A stretch of DNA of 64,000 bases from Brachyspira suanatina (lineage in GTDB: Bacteria; Spirochaetota; Brachyspiria; Brachyspirales; Brachyspiraceae): positions 682,001 to 746,000 of the forward strand of contig NZ_CVLB01000001.1 of NCBI RefSeq assembly GCF_001049755.1, read 5' to 3'. Under the pieces are notes generated by a model that did no database searches, was not told the origin of the DNA, and worked only from the letters and a program-made list of their open reading frames with translations. The position numbers were made by a program, and so were the translations under genes. Below, one piece after another: positions 63,424-64,000 of the stretch. How positions within the stretch are numbered: position 1 is the first letter of the stretch; the number at the start of each line of letters is the position of its first letter.

Positions 63424-64000
63424 TCATTTATTTATTTTATATGTTTTTCTTAAAAAAGTTCTTAAAATTGATCTTGAAAAATTATTATCACATTTATCAA
63501 GCATATTATTTACTAACTCTTCGCATTCTTCTATGCTTATATTTCTTATGATATTTTTTACTTTAGCCACAGATGTTACGGACATAGAAAGATCTCTTAT
63601 TCCAAGTCCTAATAATACAGGAGTATATTCTGGAACCCCAGCCATTTCACCGCATAATGTTACAGGCTTATTATTTTCATTGGCTATTTTTATAACTCTT
63701 TTTAAAGTTCTCAATACTGATATATCTATTGGATTATATAAATACATCAGCTTTTCATTTGTTCTGTCGCATGCCATCATATACTGAACTAAATCATTAG
63801 AGCCTATAGATAAGAAATCAGCTTCTTTTACTATTAAATCTATAATTGCAGCAGCTGAAGGAGTTTCTATTAAAGCACCTATTTTTATTGAATCATTGAA
63901 ATCTTTATTTTCATGTCTTAATTCATCTTTAACATATTCTATGAAATTTTTAGTTTCAATAAATTCTTCTAAAGTGCTTATCATAGGAATCATTATTTCA
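63424..64000 (-). CDS. ptsI: PTS phosphoenolpyruvate-protein phosphotransferase (enzyme I), C-terminal part
   Basis: The frame is open to the window end, so the N-terminal half lies outside. The visible part is the PEP-binding TIM barrel: MIPMIS, IGALIETPSAA, FLSIGSNDLVQYMMACDR, then the active-site cysteine in VTLCGEMAG. Enzyme I passes phosphate from PEP to HPr at the head of the sugar phosphotransferase system. The lipoprotein gene starts directly after its stop. Confidence 0.9.
   Translation of the reverse strand, partial: EIMIPMISTLEEFIETKNFIEYVKDELRHENKDFNDSIKIGALIETPSAAAIIDLIVKEADFLSIGSNDLVQYMMACDRTNEKLMYLYNPIDISVLRTLKRVIKIANENNKPVTLCGEMAGVPEYTPVLLGLGIRDLSMSVTSVAKVKNIIRNISIEECEELVNNMLDKCDNNFSRSILRTFLRKTYKINK

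Noticed and set aside
1-64000. CRISPR array, rRNA or tRNA genes, prophage or insertion-sequence transposase
   Set aside because: I looked for regularly spaced direct repeats, conserved tRNA arms and transposase motifs and found none.

Overview
This 64 kb window is very AT-rich with compact genes, mostly strong AGGAG-type ribosome binding sites and short spacers. The gene content points to a spirochaete, most likely Brachyspira. It has a stand-alone FlgJ rod-binding domain without a muramidase, an FlgT/LPP20-like lipoprotein, two tiny YjfB-type motility proteins, a large chemoreceptor with flagellar sigma-28-type promoters nearby, many lipoproteins and a Bat operon. The genus is an inference from gene content and base composition; no rRNA or tRNA gene was recognised to confirm it.

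Layout. 1-5.1 kb: a type III restriction-modification pair in the order res-mod (res cut by the window edge), then a 51-codon orphan gene with its own promoter and terminator. 5.1-7.7 kb: an orphan DNA methyltransferase behind guaA. 8.1-8.8 kb: a toxin-antitoxin pair with a PIN toxin. 8.9-18.7 kb: murJ, a chemoreceptor with an extra C-terminal domain, flgJ-like, DUF2752, an unusually small TonB-receptor-like barrel protein, and polA. 18.7-22.2 kb: a GC-rich repeat, a GrpB-family gene and an ATPase-nuclease pair that looks like a defence module. 22.2-30.8 kb (minus strand): amidase, topA, dprA, a TPR lipoprotein and an AddA-type helicase-nuclease. 30.9-36.9 kb: AI-2E family permease, glycosyltransferase 9, CAT-family acetyltransferase, FlgT-like lipoprotein, queH, an XRE regulator and two YjfB-like genes.

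37.1-39.7 kb is a persulfide-handling module: a CoA-disulfide reductase-rhodanese fusion followed by a rhodanese-CstR fusion regulator, with a palindrome over the first gene's -10 box. 39.7-43.0 kb is a pyrimidine operon, pyrK-pyrD-pyrFE, with a hairpin and U-run in its leader that suggests attenuation. 43.1-45.1 kb holds a CAP-domain lipoprotein, a tandem array of repeat units and a 4Fe-4S protein. 45.2-49.6 kb is a Bat operon (VWA protein, BatC, BatD, BatE). 49.7-57.9 kb has a PIN-like protein, mnmA behind a repeat-borne promoter, two paralogous thioredoxin lipoproteins, a GT2 glycosyltransferase, a DUF362 ferredoxin-like protein with a duplicated leader, and a 5'-nucleotidase. 58-59.7 kb is an 8-oxoguanine/guanine deaminase gene preceded by a guanine-type purine riboswitch. 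The rest is a DUF4153-like membrane protein, a frameshifted DUF4253 gene, a large lipoprotein and the 3' end of ptsI.

The most unusual feature is a dispersed repeat family. Its GC-rich cores are flanked by outward-pointing consensus promoters (TTGACA-N17-TATATA). Where two units abut, the promoters fuse into a symmetrical element, TTGACA-N17-TATATA-N17-TGTCAA, in which both strands share one palindromic -10. Single ends of the repeat sit where the promoters of mnmA and the GrpB gene are expected. Other leading observations are the rhodanese-CstR fusion, the ATPase-nuclease pair and the riboswitch before the deaminase.
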